Source: Pelagophyceae sp. CCMP2097
Lineage: Eukaryota > Sar > Pelagophyceae
Assembly (NCBI GenBank): GCA_026770575.1
Contig: MU657181.1
Span: forward strand, 437,514 to 459,689
Reading direction: 5' to 3'
DNA length: 22,176 bases
Shown here: positions 8,322-16,331 of the stretch, one piece after another
How the letters are laid out: each line of letters opens with the position of its first letter
How positions within the stretch are numbered: the first letter of the stretch is position 1
Position numbers and translations under genes: made by a program
The notes under the pieces: generated by a model
Told to the model about the DNA's origin: nothing
Databases searched by the model: none
The model's input: only the letters and a program-made list of their open reading frames with translations

Positions 8322-9176
8322 CTACTCGGACTCGAGGTACTTGAGGAGCCGCTTGTCCGGTGGCCGCGAGGGCGGCGGCGGCGGCCTCGGCGGCGGCGCT
8401 CCTACGGGTGCCGTCGGGGGGCGGCCGGCATCCGAGGGACGGTTGCTCCGAGGTGTGATTCGGAATGGCGAGGCATGGGGCATCTTGTTCGGAATTTTTC
8501 ATCGGGATGCAAGGCGCGGACGCCGCGACGGGCTCCTGACGTACGGCGCGACGTCGGGCCCCGGCGCCACGAACTCTGCGCCTTTGCCCTCGTCGTGGAA
8601 AAAGTGGTCGAGGATGGCGCACGCCGCCACCGAGTCGAGGTACTTCGTCAGCTCCGGCGACGTCCTAGAGAGGGCCCGTCCCGTCGTCGCAGACGAAGGA
8701 AGCAGGCGGCCGCACATCAAGATGACTTCGGCCTCGCGCGACGAGAAGCGCTCCTACGGACGGTGCGTCGGCGGAGGTCTCTCTCGGAGGCTGTTGCTCA
8801 CGTCGAAGAGCCAAACGCGGCAGTTTGGTATCTCGGGTGTGGCCATGTCGCAGAGCAGCTGCGCAAAAATGCGAGTGATGTTCGACTGCTCGCACTCGGC
8901 GCCCGATCGGTCGAGGGGCAGGCCGACGACGATGGTGCTCGACTTCTCCGCGCGAGTAATGGCGACGAGGCGCTCCGCCACGGCCGTGTCGTTGCCGAAA
9001 TGGTCGACGAGAGACAACGGCCTCGAGGCCCAGCCGGCGCCGACGCCGACGCCGACTCGCCGCAGGCCATAATCCACCGCCACGACGCGGTCGCCGCGCG
9101 CCGGCAGCGACAGGCCCGCCGCGCCCGCCGCGCACCACAGCGCGACGACGAACATCCGACTCGGACTCGGAGTCAT
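8322..9176 (-). CDS. YqgF/RuvX-family RNase H-fold nuclease with organelle-type leader
   Basis: Four exons (9176-8802, 8753-8716, 8664-8541, 8483-8322) give 232 residues. A signal-peptide-like leader (MFVVALWCAAGAAGLSLP; ATG at 9155 is an alternative start) precedes VVAVDYGLRRVGVGVG, the first acidic motif. Then come IVVGLPLDRSG, and FD joined across intron 1 to ERFSSREAE (second acidic motif), and finally LDSVAACAILDHFF. These are the ordered motifs of YqgF/RuvX, which in bacteria acts in pre-16S rRNA 5' end processing and was first proposed as a Holliday-junction resolvase. A plastid rRNA role is inferred from the leader. Intron 2 (51 nt) is in frame and optional. Intron 3 (57 nt) removes an in-frame TGA and adds a proline-rich tail ending DKRLLKYLESE. 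That last exon is the least certain. Confidence 0.72.
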
Positions 9177-9298
9177 GATATATCAAGCCTCCGCCGAAAT
9201 TCGGCGACTGTTTGGAACAAGTTTTTCGCCGGGAACGCGCCGCGGTGCCCTCCGGAGGGGTGGGCTTACGCGACGCGCGTCGTGGACGAGGGGTAAGA

Positions 9299-9314
9299 AA
9301 ACCACTTGATCCAA
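9299..9314. repeat. 16-nt word shared with 12835-12850
   Basis: AAACCACTTGATCCAA is identical at both places. This copy is 84 nt past the stop of the minus-strand prefoldin gene. The other is 57 nt past the stop of the minus-strand CHMP5 gene, in the same orientation relative to the gene. Confidence 0.6.
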
Positions 9315-9398
9315 GAGGGGTGGGGTTAAACAGATTTTACTAATGCCATTTGGGCGTTCCGGCGGTTCCTCGCCTATGCCTTTGGCGTTTGCCGGGCC

Positions 9399-10033
9399 TC
9401 ATGAGTTCTCCTGGTCGTGCTGCGCCTTGCGCTCCTGGATTTGTGCGATTTTGTACTGCATGACCATGCAAATCGCCTCAAAGTTGCGCTGCTTGGCGGC
9501 CATGACGTTGGTGATCGACTCGGCGCTCTTCGTCACCTGGCAGCAAAGCGTCAAATGGATCCATCGCCTTCGCGGGCGAGCGCGACTCACGAGGTCGATC
9601 TTGCCGTCGAGCATAATCGTCGCGGCGTCCCGCGACTTTTCCAGGTAATAACCCGTGCCAATGTCGACGAGGACCGTGTCGACGTCGGCCACCCTGCCCG
9701 GCACGTACCTGCGCAGCGCGTCGCGGCCAGGCCTCCACGCGGCCTCGCGCCGTACACGGACGCACAGAGACTGCGTCAGCGGCACGAGCATCTCGGCGCC
9801 CTCGTCTTCGGGCGAGATGGAGATCAGCGCCTGCCTGGACTCGCGGAACCGCGCCTCTGCCGTCTTGAGGGACGTGTGCCGCATGGACAGCTGCTGCAGC
9901 TCCTCCTCGTGCCTAGGCGCAGCCGTCGCAACACGCGAATGCCCGACGGTGTAGCGCACTGGCTCTTGAGGCCGTTGAGCTGGTCCAGCGAGAGCTTGGA
10001 GATGTCCATCTCCTGGCCCTTTTGCTGCGCCAT
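9399..10033 (-). CDS. PFDN5: Prefoldin subunit 5
   Basis: Four exons (10033-9960, 9912-9766, 9708-9591, 9536-9399) give 158 residues, the usual size for this subunit. It is an alpha-class subunit of the hexameric prefoldin co-chaperone, which delivers nascent actin and tubulin to the CCT chaperonin in the cytosol. Conserved blocks appear in order: LSLDQLNGLKSQHEEELQQL (N-terminal coiled coil), ARFRESRQAL, EMLVPLTQSLYVPGRVADVD (beta hairpins, restored across intron 2), VLVDIGTGYYLEKS, and a C-terminal coiled coil through VMQYKIAQIQERKAQ. All three introns are GT-AG and only 47-57 nt. The ATG at 10033 gives the canonical short N-terminus. The gene is divergent from the SNARE gene. Confidence 0.93.
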
Positions 10034-10489
10034 GGTGCGAGTTTGAAAAACAAGGCCGGCGGGGCCTATAGTCGCATGCTCCGGCTGCGTGGCAAAAGAG
10101 CCGCGGCGATAGTGCGCCGATGCGTATGCCTGTCAAAGACGCTGCGCAGCGAGGTTACGGGCGGGCGCGGCCGTCGAGGTGCGCGACGGGGGGCAAAGCG
10201 CGGCGCGGCCTCTCCGAATTTAGTGTGTCGTTGGATTCGACTAAATTGTAAACACACCGCTGCAACGGTTCCCAGGAATTTGTGTGTTCAGGCAAAAAAG
10301 TTCGCGTCGGCCCTTCTTTTTCCGAGCCACGCCGAGAAGGTTGCGCGCGGGCGCTGCGGGTCGCCTCGCCTTTCCCTCTCTGAGCGCCGCAGCGGACGCA
10401 TCGCCCTTGAGAGCAGGCGTCTCGCCGCCGCGTCGCCGCGCCGGCGCCTCTTTGAAGCCCCGCGCCGTTGCGTTGTCGGCGGCGGCGGA
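10034..10489. promoter_or_regulatory. Divergent intergenic region, prefoldin 5 / SNARE
   Basis: 456 nt lie between opposite start codons, with no supported gene. Forward and reverse open frames here are arginine-rich composition artefacts. A lower-GC patch around 10215-10290 (including ACTAAATTGTAAACAC) is the most promoter-like part. Both promoters are expected here from gene orientation. Confidence 0.4.
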
Positions 10490-11473
10490 ATGACGGACGT
10501 GGCGTACTGGGCCGAGAGTTACGGCGCCGTCGTTGACGAGCTGGAGCGGCTCGTGCACCGCCTCGAGTCGTCGGACGGCAGCGTCGCCGAGTGCGAAGCC
10601 AAGCTCAAGCGAGCGAAAGATGTACAAAAGTCGTTTTCGTTGGAGCTCCGCCTCCTCCGAGACAAGTTCCAAAAGCTGAACCACGACGCGACGCTGAAGA
10701 AACTCAACGACCGCGTGCGTCGCCGCGGGAGACGCGCGCCTCGAGAGGCGGGGAAAGCCTCGCTAGGGGCGGTGGGAGCCTCGCCGCGCCGCCCGCCGCC
10801 GCGCCTCACGCGTTGGCCGCACAGCTCGCCGACCTGTCTGGGAAGATTGCGTTTGCGAAGAATGCGAGCGACCGCCACGCGCTCTTTGCCGCAAAGGACG
10901 CAAAGGTTGAGGTAAAGTCGAACAACGACTACCTCACCGCGGCCGAGCACCTGCAGGACCAGTGCGTTGTTGCCCTTTCGGCAGAGACCCACTCGCCGCA
11001 CGCCCCTGCCGCCGCCGCGGTGCCGCCCGCCGCGACGCCGTTTCGGCACACAGGACCGGTGCGGCGCTCCAGCGCACGCTCGCGCTCATCGAGGCGTCCA
11101 AAGAGGTCGGCACGTCGACGCTCGAAGAGTGAGTGCCGCCGCGCCCCTCTCGGGATGCGCAGGTGGCTCACCGTGATGGAACGAAACCGCACGGCGCACT
11201 TTGCGACTTTTGCTTTCCTCGAGGCTCGAGCGGCAGCACGAGCAGATCAAGGATATTACGGCCGACGTCCTCATCATCGACGACAACTTGAAGCGCGCGG
11301 ACCGCCTCATCCGCAACTTTGCCAAGCGCATGATGACGGACCGCATCATCCAGACTTTTTGCTTTTTGAACCTCTGCGCGCTCTGCGGCATCATCGCCTA
11401 CGCCGTCGTGACCAAGAAGAGCATCGGCGGCAAGAACAAGAGCAGCACCAACAACACTCCGCAAGGGGAATAG
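10490..11473 (+). CDS. Qb-SNARE, NPSN/Vti1-like membrane-fusion protein
   Basis: Exons 10490-10714, 10825-10961, 11054-11128 and 11224-11473 give 228 residues. An N-terminal helical region (AVVDELERLVHRLESS, VQKSFSLELRLLRDKFQKL) is followed by the SNARE helix. That helix runs TSTLEELERQHEQIKDI, then a heptad stretch through DDNLKRADRLIRNFAKRMMTD, and a C-terminal membrane segment of about 20 residues (IIQTFCFLNLCALCGIIAYAVV) with a short lumenal tail. Register and spacing match the plant NPSN11 family residue for residue through the SNARE helix, and the RQHEQI segment carries the central-layer Gln. It acts in SNARE complexes for vesicle fusion; the exact membrane is not determinable. All introns are GT-AG (110, 92, 95 nt), and two use the GTGCGT donor. 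Confidence 0.85.
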
Positions 11474-11682
11474 CGCCAAACCCGGAGGGGGGCGCGCGAA
11501 AGGCGACCGTTCGATTTATATTTTTAAGGAAATTTGCAAAATGCCCCGTGCGCCGCGCGTGATCGGCGGGGCCGCGTCGCGAGGGCCCCCTTTCCGGCCG
11601 CGACGACGTTGTTCAGAAAGACCTTGCTCTACGATATTTGGCGAAGCTCGCCCTTTTTGAAGTCGTCCTTCCCGCGGCCATC

Positions 11683-12718
11683 ATGTGCGACATCGACACG
11701 TCGTCGGCGCCGATGGCGTCGCGTTCCGCGGCGGTGCAGGAGATCCTGACGTCTGCGTCGCAGTTCAGCGAGGCTTCCATCGCGCCGCTCGAGGAGCACT
11801 TGAAGGCTCAGGTCAAGGACAAGACGTACGACTTCGCCGCGAACAAGGCCCTCGTCAAGCTGTGCGTGCCCCAGGCCGCGCAGGCCGCGATGCGGAGCCG
11901 GAGCCGCACACCGAAAGACGGGCGTGCAACGGTCCGACGGTCCGACGCGGTGGGCGCAGGTACCAGTTCTCGCCGCAGCGCTGTCAGCTCGACATCCTCG
12001 CCAAGGCGTTCACCAAGGCGCTCATGGTGCGGCAAACGCCCGAGACAGCACGGCGTTTTCCGGGAGCGCCGCAAAGGCGCCAAACTCACAACATACGCAG
12101 GCCCGACCCTCGAACGACATGTCGTCGCTCCTGTACATGTGCCCCGAGGTCCTCGCCGACGGCGACAACACGCTGCGGCGGCTCAAGAAGTGTGCGTGCC
12201 AGCGCCGCGCAATGCGGAGGAGGCGCGGAGAGGGGCCACCGCAAGCCCTGCGGAGGGCGGCGCTTCGAGTGCAGCACACTGCGTGGCTCCGAGGGCTTCT
12301 GCACTGCGGCGCCTGTTTACGGCCTTTGGGTCTAGGCGACGAGCTGCTGGAGAGCTCCAAGTTCGCCGAGTTTTGGGCGGGCGTGCGCGAGTCGACGGCG
12401 GCCGAGGCTTCCATCGTGGCGCTGTGCCCGGGCTTCGAGCCGGCGCTGCGCCGCTTCATCGTCGAGCTGATCAGCACGACGTTTGAGTCGGTGGACGTCG
12501 ACTTCCTCGCCGTGGCGCTGGGCGTCGACGCCGCGGCGGCGCAGGCCGTGGCGGCCAACCCGCCCAAGAACTCTCCCTTTGTCGCCGCCGCCGCCGGTGC
12601 CGGCGTCGCCAACTTTGCGGCCAACGCGGACAACCAGTGCCGCCAGCAGCGCTCGGCGAAGAAGGTGCAGCTCGAGTCGCTCCTCGGCCTCTACAACACC
12701 AAGCTCGCCGTCTTCTAG
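11683..12718 (+). CDS. EIF3K: Eukaryotic translation initiation factor 3 subunit K
   Basis: Exons 11683-11861, 11960-12026, 12101-12191 and 12336-12718 give 239 residues, close to the 218 of human eIF3k. Conserved features in order: an N-terminal helical region, LVKLYQFSP restored across intron 1, ILAKAFTKALM, SNDMSSLLYMCPE, GDELLESSKFAEFW, and FEPALRRFIVELISTTFESVD, which leads into the PCI/winged-helix region. The C-terminus includes SAKKVQLESLLGLYNTKLAVF. The protein is a peripheral subunit of the eIF3 complex bound with eIF3l. Introns 1 and 3 both begin GTGCGTGCC and share a CCGCGC block shortly after. The 209-nt gap from the SNARE stop contains an AT-rich patch (TTTATATTTTTAAGG, about 11515-11529) that could hold the promoter. 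Confidence 0.88.
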
Positions 12719-12834
12719 ACGCCCGCCAACGAAAATGCAGCAGCCCCGAAACGCGCCGCTGCACTCGTCGCGCCGGGCGCTGGCCGGGCCGGGCCGTGTG
12801 TCTAATACGACTGCCTCGACCATGCGTCGTCTAG

Positions 12835-12850
12835 AAACCACTTGATCCAA
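12835..12850. repeat. 16-nt word shared with 9299-9314
   Basis: Second exact copy of AAACCACTTGATCCAA. It lies in the 189-nt gap between the converging eIF3k and CHMP5 genes, 57 nt past the CHMP5 stop. Confidence 0.6.
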
Positions 12851-12907
12851 AGGGACAAAACCCCAAGGTCGTCTGGGAAAGAGGGTGATTTACCGGGCAG
12901 CTATTTG

Positions 12908-13622
12908 TCACGACGTTTGCGCGACGGGGAGACCGAACTCGTCGACGGCGGCGGGCGTCGACGGCTCGTTTGTGGGCTGCTCTGGGAGCGCGGGCGTCAA
13001 GTACGCGGGCGTCGAGTCGGCTTCGGCGTCGAGGTCGTCCAAGCCGAGCTCGTCTCCAAGGCATGCTAGCTCGGCGTCCAAGTCGGCCTCGTCGATCTCG
13101 TCGCCGAGGCCGTAGGAGCGTCCCAACGCATCTTGGACTTCGTGCATGTCCTCCATCATGTCGGCCAGGTCGTCCTGCAAGTCCTCGATCCCGTCGACGT
13201 TCACCTTTTTAATCTCCTTCTTCAACACCTTGCTTGCCTGGCGCATGGCGTCGACCGTCGTGATCGTGTCTTTTACAGAGTCGATCGCGAAGTTGGTCTG
13301 CTCGATGTTAAACGCCTGGCCAGCCATCTGGTCCCGCTGCTGCTCGTACCTACGTTCCGTTGCATGTGTCGGAAGACAGACCGACGTGTTTGCAACATGC
13401 GCACATCTTCTTGCGCTTGAGGACGGCCATGGCGCGCTGCTTCAGAGTGTTCAGCGCCGGGCCGCGGGCCTTTTTCATCTTCTCCTTATAACCAGACAGC
13501 TCCTGGTCCAGCTTGCCAATCTTCTCGTCCAGCGCGCCGCACCGCGCCTCGACCTTGACGCCCGCGTCATTCAGCGACGGCGGCGCGGGGGCGTCCTTCT
13601 TCGCGCCAAAGATGCGTTTCAT
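12908..13622 (-). CDS. CHMP5: ESCRT-III-associated protein CHMP5 / VPS60
   Basis: Two exons (13622-13405, 13349-12908) give 219 residues, the same length as human CHMP5. The start [17 protein letters not shown] is the family's N-terminal helix. The junction restores [12 protein letters not shown]. Later come [56 protein letters not shown], and a C-terminus with the family's VDEFGLP. CHMP5/VPS60 is an SNF7-fold protein that recruits LIP5/VTA1 to activate VPS4 during multivesicular-body sorting at endosomes. The 55-nt intron is GT-AG with a GTGCGC donor. The gene converges on eIF3k and is divergent from Cpn20. Confidence 0.95.
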
Positions 13623-13914
13623 TTTGAGACGCGGACAGATAGGTGGTTCCTTGGGGTCGTTTCGGTTTTCACCGGAAACGCCGCTCAAAGCTCCAAGCCG
13701 ACGCCGCCACGCGAGGCCGGGAAAGGCGCTCTTCCAGCCGAGACCGGGAGAAGGCGAGGGCTCCGGGCGGCTCCGGGCCGGACGTCGAGGCTTCCTGGCC
13801 CCAAACAATTTCCTCTGCCCAGAGCTGGGACCGGCTGGAATCGCGGGCTCGCGACTTGAACTCACACCGTCGACCAAAAGGTGCAAGTTCGAGCGCGAGC
13901 GGTCGGCCGGCGCG
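13623..13914. promoter_or_regulatory. Divergent intergenic region, CHMP5 / Cpn20
   Basis: 292 nt lie between the two start codons and must hold both 5' regions. A 298-residue minus-strand frame that includes CHMP5 exon 1 runs on upstream of its ATG, but this extension has no conserved content. No clear TATA element was seen. Confidence 0.35.
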
Positions 13915-15039
13915 ATGCTCCGAGTCGCGGTCTCGCTCGTCGCCGTCGGCCTCGTCGGGTCGTTCCAGCTGCCCGCGCCGGCGGGCGCGCGGAGGGTGGT
14001 CGGCGTACGAGCAGAGCACAAACTCGTAAGTTCAACTTTGGCGACGCCTCCGGCCAGGCCTGGCCGGACGTCGACGACGGGGACCGGTCGAACCCGGTGG
14101 TGGTCTGAGATCTCAGGCAGCGGCCGACGGCGACTGAAAGCGGGTGTCGAGGAGGGGTTCGCAGTCGCGCGTGCAGTCGACGACGACGACGGCGCGCGCG
14201 CGCAGGATCTGACGGTGCTCGACGGGCCGCTCGTGCCGCTGTCCAACTACATCCTCGTCGAGGTGCGCGCCCTATACCCTATAGCCTCGCGCCCTTTACG
14301 GGAGTCCGAGCCCCAGCCTTTGCAGGTGGACAAGGACCGTGACACGACGCGCGGCGGCCTCGTGCTCTCGGACAAGGCCAAGGAGAAGGCGCAGTCTGGC
14401 ACCGTCGTCAGCTGCGGGCCGGGCAAGGCGCACAAGGAGTCTGCGGTGCTCATGGACCTCGGCGTGGCCGCGGGCGAGCGCGTGCTCTGGGGGTGCGTCT
14501 GTGGAGCTGCTCTGTAAATGCTCCACTCTCGACGAGGTCCTATTCTCGACGGCCCCCCTCTCGGCGAGGACGTCGCCCTTGAGCGCTTGTACGGCGCAGG
14601 CGCTACGACGGCGCGAAGCTCAAATATGACGGCAAGGACCACACGCTGCTCAAGGACACGGACCTCGCCTGCGCGTGGCCCGCAGGCGAGATTTCCGGCG
14701 AGACGGTGCGGGCGTTGAAGGGCAACATCCTTGTCAAGATCTCGCTGACGCGCGGCCAGTCCGCCGGCGGCATCCTCCTCGGCCTCGCCGCGGCCAGCGC
14801 CATCTCTCTCGTCGGCGAGGTCATGGCCGTCGGCCCGGGCGCCCCGTTCAAGGTGCGTTGTTGAACCCGCCGCCGCTGGTTTTGAGCGTCCAACGTAGGA
14901 CGGCACTTCTTCGCCGCCGCCGGTGGCCGTTGGCGACATGATCAAGTTCCGCGACTTTGACACGACGGAGCTGAGCATCGACGGCGTCGAGCACGTCGTG
15001 CTGGACGCCGTGCACGTCATCTGCAAGTGGAAGGCTTAG
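13915..15039 (+). CDS. Chloroplast-type co-chaperonin Cpn20 (two Cpn10 modules)
   Basis: Modelled exons: 13915-14025, 14152-14262, 14326-14492, 14600-14852 and 14899-15039, giving 260 residues. The leader MLRVAVSLVAVGLVGSFQLPAPA looks like a signal peptide with a following transit region. Module 1: PLSNYILVEV joined to DKDRDTTRGGLVLS, then SGTVVSCGPG and GERVLWG. Module 2: RYDGAKLKYDGKDHTLLKD (end of module 1 fold), then ALKGNILVKISLTRGQSAGGILL, GEVMAVGPG, VGDMIKFRDFD and VICKWKA. Tandem Cpn10 modules define plastid Cpn20, the lid of the Cpn60 folding chamber. The first intron is uncertain: GTAAGT at 14026 is a good donor and 14151 a phase-correct acceptor, but the whole stretch is open and other acceptors exist. 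The later introns are firm. Confidence 0.85.
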
Positions 15040-15333
15040 GCGACAAGAAGCCCCCGTCGATTAATCGTCGGAAGGTTTTGGACTCTTGGCAAACTCAGAG
15101 GAAAGAGGATCTCGCGAGGCCTTTCGAGGGTTCTGCGACGCGCGCGTGAGGTTCCAAGGAGGGTTGGAAAACGTTGATCGCCCAACTTCAAGTTTCGGCG
15201 ATTTTAGCGACGAGAAGAGCGCAAACGAGAACTAGGACAGCTGCTTCAGACGGCCCGCTCTTCGAGTCGACTCCCGACCTCGGACGCTTGACCGCCCGCG
15301 AGGCCTTCTCGGCATCGACGGCCGTCTCGGACG

Positions 15334-15828
15334 ATGGGCCCTCGGTGCGCGGTCCGCTTCGCCGCGCTCTGCTGCCTCTCGTTTGTTTCAGCGCTGTACA
15401 AGATCGAGATCCACATCGCCGGCCGCGCGACGGGGCCCAAGGACTGGGAGTCCGTGGCGTGCGGCGAGTACGTAACCCGGCTGCGCGGCCAGCTCGACGT
15501 TTCGACGACGTGGTACAAGAGCGGCGAGAACCTCGAGGCCGCCATATCCAAGCTCGATGGGGCAGCGGTCCTATGCCTCGACCCCTACGGCAAGGAATGC
15601 TCCTCCGAGGCCTTTGCGCAGCAAGTCTTCGACAAACTCGAAGCGGGCGGCTCCAGGCTCCACTTCGTCATCGGGCCCGCGGCGGGGCTGCCCGAGTCGA
15701 TGCGCAGCAAGGCGACGCTCGTGTCGCTGTCGCAGCTGACCTTCCCGCACCAAATCGCGCGCGTGCTCCTCATCGAGCAAATCTACCGCGCCCACGAGAT
15801 CCGCCGCGGCTCGGCGTACCACAAGTGA
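15334..15828 (+). CDS. rlmH: RlmH-type 23S rRNA methyltransferase (SPOUT fold), plastid candidate
   Basis: Intronless, 164 residues. A hydrophobic leader (VRFAALCCLSFVSA) precedes a complete RlmH domain beginning YKIEIHIAG. Diagnostic features: LCLDPYGKE, FVIGPAAGLP (SAM-binding knot loop), SLSQLTFPHQIARVLLIEQIYRAHEI, and the terminal RGSAYHK, matching the Tyr-His-basic end of bacterial RlmH. In bacteria RlmH methylates N3 of pseudouridine 1915 in helix 69 of 23S rRNA. Acting on plastid rRNA is inferred from the leader. An element containing TTTCGGCGA lies about 140 nt upstream (15193-15214). Confidence 0.9.
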   Translation: MGPRCAVRFAALCCLSFVSALYKIEIHIAGRATGPKDWESVACGEYVTRLRGQLDVSTTWYKSGENLEAAISKLDGAAVLCLDPYGKECSSEAFAQQVFDKLEAGGSRLHFVIGPAAGLPESMRSKATLVSLSQLTFPHQIARVLLIEQIYRAHEIRRGSAYHK

Positions 15829-16331
15829 CGCACTGTCAGCGCGCCTGCCGCGGCCGCGGCCGGGCAGCGCGCGGCGCCGCCTTCCGCTCCGCCGTGCCCC
15901 TGCCTGCCAATGACGCCGCATCGCCTGCTGCCGAGCGTCCGGCGGTGCCAAGGCGCACCAAGACGCCGTTCCACCGGATCTTCCAGATCCGACCCGAGAC
16001 GGACGCGGCCGACAACGCGCTGCAGCGTCAAAAGTGAAGTCGACCGGCACCGAGTCGCGACGGAGGACCACGACCCGCTCGCTGCGTCGATTGCGGGGCA
16101 ACCTGCGCCCGTCCTCGTCCTCAAGCGACGTCGCCGACCCTCGCAATCGTACGAGACCCAATTCGAAGACCCTAAAGTACCCCTTGCTCTTCCTATCATC
16201 GCGATACCATGGGGGATTTCTCTGGGGCGTGCGCAAGTGACCGACACAATCTCAACTCGCAGCCGTTTCGGCGATTTCAGCGACGAGTACGCGACTCGAG
16301 CTCGCCCCACCACCGCCGACGCGGCCGCGGC
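15829..16331. other. Intergenic region between RlmH and METTL13-like genes, no gene recognised
   Basis: 503 nt. Open frames exist: one ends at 16037 with a KTPFHRIFQIRPETDAADN-like tail, and another runs into METTL13-like intron/exon sequence. None starts or ends convincingly or resembles a known family. The segment 16266-16287 matches 15193-15214 upstream of RlmH at 21 of 22 positions and probably belongs to the promoter of the downstream gene. Confidence 0.45.

Noticed and set aside
8247..9296. 349- and 269-residue plus-strand open frames
   Set aside because: Both lie over the YqgF gene on the opposite strand; only the minus strand shows family motifs.
12803..12812. TAATACGACT, resembling the start of a T7 phage promoter
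   Set aside because: Only the first ten bases match and there is no phage context; chance match.
13350..14246. 298-residue minus-strand frame extending CHMP5 exon 1 upstream
   Set aside because: CHMP5 begins at the ATG at 13622 with the family's canonical N-terminus; the extension overlaps Cpn20 and is unconserved.
15980..16037. Possible C-terminal exon ending ALQRQK
   Set aside because: RlmH already ends at its family-typical AYHK and stop; no acceptor and start combination makes a convincing separate gene.
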